Positions 59,638 through 64,000 of a stretch of DNA of 64,000 bases are shown here, one piece after another (the stretch's first letter is position 1; every line of letters begins with the position of its first letter). Below the pieces are notes generated by a model. It saw nothing but the letters and a program-made list of their open reading frames with translations, was not told the DNA's origin and made no database searches. This stretch comes from Ceratodon purpureus (taxonomy: Eukaryota > Streptophyta > Bryopsida > Pseudoditrichales > Ditrichaceae): the NCBI GenBank assembly GCA_014871385.1, contig CM026426.1, positions 95,896,572 through 95,960,571 of the forward strand. Direction: 5' to 3'. A program made the position numbers and the translations under genes.

Positions 59638-59921
59638 AGGTTGACACACCTATAACCGACAACTTAAAGCAGTTTAGCATATCAAAGCTTGGGTTATCGA
59701 CAAGGAGATATTTTTGGTTCATAGGAAAATAATGTTCATGAAGAATGAGCATTTTTTCATGAATTATCTCCCAATATTGAAATTTGTACAATTTTTCAAA
59801 GTGAAAAGTACTTCCGAACCAATAGCCGATATATACAAATGAGGTACATCTGTTCTTTCATAATCTAGGAATTAGAAGATATCGGCTATTGGTCATGTGT
59901 CGACTATAGGTGTGTCAACCT
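59638..59921. mobile_element. 284-bp Tc1/mariner-type MITE
   Basis: Terminal inverted repeat AGGTTGACACACCTATA, perfect over 17 bp and extending with mismatches to CGACA. A TA dinucleotide flanks both ends, as expected for a Tc1/mariner target duplication. The interior has a second hairpin: ACCAATAGCCGATATA near 59818 pairs with TATCGGCTATTGGT near 59879. No coding. Confidence 0.85.
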
Positions 59922-60250
59922 TACATTAGTTCATACTTTGACTATCATAGTCTGATTACATGTACTCGCTCTATTAAGAACTAGAACCTGTTAATCTGTA
60001 ATCTTCCCTTTTTGAATAATAGATAAAAGTTTGTAGGCCTTCATGGGTGATTCTGTTTTTCAACTTTTTTTTCAGAAGTACGTATTCTTGCTTTAGAACG
60101 CATTATCGCTTTCTTAATATTTGCTTTAAAGATAGACATTGAAAAACTTTACTACAATCACGATACGATCTAACTTGCATTTGGAGAACAAAATTTCATG
60201 GCCATTTTCCATTTCTGTTTGAGAGTCAAAAAATTAAAAAATAAAATAAA

Positions 60251-60544
60251 ATGTTGGAACATCCTCTGAACCTGTTTATGCGGATAGTTTCCGATGTAGA
60301 TTCTGTGGATTCGGTCATTAATTCATACATGACGGAGATATCCAGGCAGAGCTACCGCTTGTCCAGGAGGCGCTTTTCAAAACATGGTACACAATATGTA
60401 CCGGAGAGGCTAATCGTTCGAAATGACTCCAGAAGCGCAAAATCACGACGATTTCTGTGTCGAGGGTTCTGTACATTTCAGATCCTTCCTTTGAACATGA
60501 CGGAATTCCGTCTCTGTGACAAAGATTTCGAAAGAGAAGGTTAA
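60251..60544 (+). CDS. hypothetical 97-residue frame
   Basis: ATG to stop, Arg/Ser-rich middle (RQSYRLSRRRFSKHG), no domain recognised, no splice or promoter support. It may be chance. Confidence 0.2.
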   Translation: MLEHPLNLFMRIVSDVDSVDSVINSYMTEISRQSYRLSRRRFSKHGTQYVPERLIVRNDSRSAKSRRFLCRGFCTFQILPLNMTEFRLCDKDFEREG

Positions 60545-60559
60545 AGACTCCAGTACTGT

Positions 60560-63470
60560 AACTCCGCGTCCACTGTTCAAGACGAATTTACCCAGACACT
60601 GCTCACAACGTGTCACGCATCTCTAGTTCCAGCCACAAAAATCTGAATTGAACATCACCTGCTGAGCATGTCACAATAGACAGTAAATGGACACTGCGTC
60701 ATTTTCAAGTAAGTCCCATTGGACACCATTCCTACTAGTGTATTTAAGTAAACGAAATGCAATAGGTCGTTTTGCAGTGTTATTATCTACTTATACTTCT
60801 AAGATAGAGTAGGGAGTGTCCAAGGAGTAGGCAAGGACATGATGATTCGGTGGAGATATGTAGTAATATCAAATCATAGCTAATAATATAGAGGAGGCAT
60901 TAACCCTTACATGTTTTTCTTCACCCAAGGGGTTGGGTTTCCATAGAATCTTCTCTGTAGCTCTTTGTCTCCTCAACTTTTCACTTATTTTCTTATATCA
61001 TTCTAATCACCTTCTTATGATGCACTTCAAAAGTGAAATTTTACAATTCAATTCACAATTTGTACTAGTGATTTGTGCTTGGAAAGGATTATAGTAGGTA
61101 GGTTGGGGTTGCACATAGGTTGCAAGCTCATCATTGATTGGCTCATTCATGATGCCCAAGTTAAAAAAATGCACTATTCATGATGCCCAAGCACAAAAGA
61201 TGTTGTGATCCAATTTCGGGCTGCCCTCCCAGTACCCAAAATGACGTTTAAGGGTTAAGGGTGTAAGCCAACACTCATTCAACAGCTTTTGCATAGGAAG
61301 GAGAGGATTCTGAAGATCTGTTTGTCAATTCAGCATGCATCTGTAGCTTTCTCACGAGAAACAAAGGATTTTAAAGATCTGTATATCAATTTAGGATGCC
61401 GATGAAGCAAAGGAGATTAAACAAAGAAAAATAAAATTTGCTTCTGTGTATGAAGGTAATTGCTTTACTTTGTACTTCTCTTTCATATCAAAAACTTCTC
61501 ATTAAATGATGGTACAATGTATATGATTGTGCACTTAATAGTGGGTCGCTAGGTACTTGTAACAATATGTTCAAATACAAAAATAATCGCTCAGTTTTAG
61601 AACATCAGCCTGTCGCATGCATTAAGGAAGAAATAGATAGACTTACGAAATCTTTGTCACAACAGTTGAACATGTGCGCACTGCGTAAGAAGCTAGAGCA
61701 ATGAAGGGGGGGGGGCCTGGGGAGGATCAGCCCCCACACTTGTACCCTCGTGGGATGGAGTATGGGGGCCTCATCCAACCCAACCCATGGTTGGGTTCCC
61801 AGTTCCCACTTCGCCCTCCCGCTGCTCTTGATTTCCCGCCTCTTGTTCCTGTCCCTGTTGCCTTTCTCTTGCCCACAGCAGCCCCGCCTCCCTTCCGCCT
61901 CGTCTCTTTCAACCTCGCCTCCCTGCATACATCGCTGGAGGCTTCGTATCGCCCCTTGCAGCCCCGCCTCCCTCCTCCCGTGTACTCATGTCGCTGGAAT
62001 AAGAGCTTCTCCTCTACATTACCCTCCTTCAACTTTAATTCAATTTAATTCTTTCATAGGTTTTGGTACTGCTATCCTATTAAAAAACATGTACATCCGA
62101 GGATTCTAGTGACCCTATTTAAGTGTTGGTTCCTCTTGACCGAACCTTTCTTACGATGTGCAGGGTGTTTCCAACAAAAAAATATTTCAGCTACATAGCC
62201 AGTGGCTCCAGTATGCGAAGTCCTGAAGTGCTTGACACAAGCTTACTAAGGTAAGTAATTTTGCACATGAACTCAAGAGCCATTTGCTTTGATTTGGTCG
62301 TCATCCTTCCAGAATCCTTTTTCACCTTAACTGCATGGTATTTTACAGGTTTTGAAGGAGCAAGCAGCACTATCTGCGGAAGAGGTAACAACAGATACTA
62401 TGATTTCATTTCTGACCCTTCCGACTCGCCCTGCAGCATTTGTCGCTAGAGCCTTTGGTGGAGTCTCCCGTCGGTGGAGCAATTCTGCAACCTGCCCTCG
62501 CCAGCAAGCCCTCCCTCAGAGCCCAGCGTCGCCTCCTCCAGGTACCGGTTCGTACTGTTCCTTAAAAGATTTTGTTTCTTCACTGCTTCACTTCTTCATT
62601 GTTTTGTACTCTGTTTTTATTGCTTTCGTAGCTTTCACCTTGGAATTGCAGTTTTTAATTAAGCATGTTTTAGGATTCAGGGTTCTATGCTTTTCATTTT
62701 TTTTTAAGAGGATTCCATGTTATGTTTTTGCAAGTTAAAATGTAGGTTCAAGAAGAAGAAAGGAAGGAGTTTGGAAGTTTGGGTTAGTGTAAGGTAGGAA
62801 AAAATAAAAGACCTACATTTGTAACATATAATTTCTAATGTGTATTGATTCAAGTTATTTTCTACATTTACCTTATGTTTGATCTTGCATTAATTTAGAG
62901 TCATTCAATTTTTGTATGTATGGATTGTGTTGAAGAAATGTATGGATTGTATCCACATTTTCCAAGTTTGTGTTGAGTTTGGAGAATTAGGGTTTGATAG
63001 AATTAGAGAATTAGTGAATTAGATACTTTGATCATTGTATGGACTTCTTCAAGTGTAACATAGAAGACATTGAGGTTTAGGTTTAGGTTGAGTGTTCATT
63101 GCATGCTTATGGTTTTGTGTTTAAAATGTGAGTTGTTGAATCATAGATTCTTTGCAATTTCATTAAACCTTGGAGTGGTCTTGAAATGTTTGCAATCCTT
63201 TTTAATTTTGAATTTTGCAAAACGAAATTGGTCTCAAGGGAGGATTTTTAGCAAGAATGGGATCCTTTTTAATACTTAACACATCAAAATAATACAAAGT
63301 ATATCATATAAAACCTCATGAGTATAATCTAACAAGCCTAAGGAATAATGTGGAGGGAGTTACCATACAAGAACAATCATGGACAAGCAAAAACATGCAT
63401 CTTCAAAAATTGAGCAACACCCATCACAAAGCACAAATAAGATGTATCATGAGAACTTGAAAATATCCTT
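60560..63470. other. mostly non-coding; small exon-like pieces near 62.35 kb
   Basis: At 62351-62384 a short piece (acceptor GGTATTTTACAG, donor GAAGAG|GTAACA) and at about 62542 a donor CCAG|GTACCGG look like exon borders. The C/T-rich stretch 61690-62000 reads as Pro/Ser-rich in several frames and could be a leader. I cannot assemble a protein. 62.8-63.3 kb is AT-rich. Confidence 0.3.
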
Positions 63471-63479
63471 AGAGAAGCA

Positions 63480-64000
63480 TACATAGACAACTCTCATAAC
63501 TCTCTATATAATACCCATTATTGAGACCTTATGAATTACATCATGACCTCTAAAAAATACCCATCAGAAGCTTATTTTGAATTAAATCATGACTCTATAG
63601 ACAATACCTATCATACTCAAGTTTTTAAGCAAAAAGATTTATCTCTGATTTTCCTTCATGGATTCCTAATGACTCTATGATATAAAAAAATGAAAATTTT
63701 AAAAAGAAGAAAAATGAGGAATTGCAAACACACAACAACTTCTAATACCTTACTAAAAAGTGGAGCCAATACCCATCATAGGCCGAAATGGAATTATATC
63801 ACAAATCTTTGAAACAATCATAAAAAGAAGCACACTTGAACATACCTCCTAAGTCCCTAGATAATACCCATCATGAACATAATTTGAAATCCATCGCCAT
63901 CTTTAGGGTTTATTATCTTTAGGGTCCATCGCCATAAGGCATTATCCATCATGGAGCAATTTTAAACGCATCACAATCTTTAAGAAATACCCATCATAGA
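63480..64000. repeat. degenerate ~45-55 bp repeat with AATACCCATCAT
   Basis: AATACCCATCAT or close variants at about 63503, 63558, 63605, 63768, 63862, 63944 and 63986. Each is followed by sequence like GAATTAAATCATGACTCTAT or GAATTATATCACAAATCTTT. Spacing is about 40-55 bp or near multiples. The repeat runs out of the window. Confidence 0.6.

Overview
The window looks like nuclear DNA of a streptophyte (a charophyte alga or an early-diverging land plant; I cannot fix the species). Introns are GT-AG with good plant-like borders, one has a TACTAAT-type branch point, there is a short degenerate run of the plant telomere repeat (AAACCCT), and some genes belong to plant families: an FCP1-like HAD phosphatase with the plant-type DLNG motif, a NATA-type acetyltransferase and a protein with a transit-peptide-like N-terminus. 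Most of the sequence is repeats and decayed mobile or low-copy genes. I saw no reverse transcriptase, integrase or capsid-like coding.

Layout. 0-6.4 kb: CpG-rich arrays built on CTCGCGCCCG, a decayed zinc-finger gene, a 142-bp tandem repeat, then a 574-bp tandem of CpG-rich monomers ending in a TATA box before a hAT transposase N-terminus. 7-11.7 kb: MITEs and, on the minus strand, a long acidic protein, an intact FCP1-like phosphatase and its decayed tandem copy. 13.3-16.3 kb: a decayed minus-strand gene, a frameshifted NATA-like acetyltransferase and a weak multi-exon gene. 16.57-26.42 kb: about 66 monomers of a 148-149 bp satellite with a trimeric higher-order repeat at its left edge. 26.5-29.6 kb: a plus-strand gene whose 1.9-kb intron is another array with about 149-bp spacing. 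29.6-31.5 kb: diverged satellite relatives.

32.7-36.2 kb (minus): a decayed multi-exon gene with a ParB/sulfiredoxin-like motif. 41.6-45.0 kb (plus): a DUF7869 gene that looks like a DDE-type nuclease. Both sit among dozens of copies of a GATC-centred palindrome (CATCGRGRGATCYCYCGATG, called P1), which also occurs around the phosphatase genes. 47.4-48.5 kb: a GC-rich hairpin region and two foldback elements. 50-52.2 kb: the C-terminal half of a hAT transposase with a long acidic tail. 52.5-55.1 kb: a decayed protein-kinase gene between two CpG-rich arrays of opposite orientation. 56.8-57.7 kb: exons of a probable plastid protein. 58.3-59 kb: a decayed acidic gene. 59.6 kb: a Tc1/mariner-type MITE. 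The rest to 64 kb is AT-rich, with a degenerate short repeat at the end.

Two palindrome systems stand out. P1 is dispersed at 7-11 and 33-47 kb. P2 (TGTCGGATCCGACA) recurs once per about 149 bp in several otherwise different arrays, and a decayed version sits at the same register in the main satellite. A third theme is a repeated module, CpG-rich array then TATA box, ahead of three unrelated genes. Many frames are broken by in-frame TAG/TGA codons (rarely TAA) and by single missing bases; the first fits cytosine-methylation decay, the second could be decay or leftover long-read assembly error.
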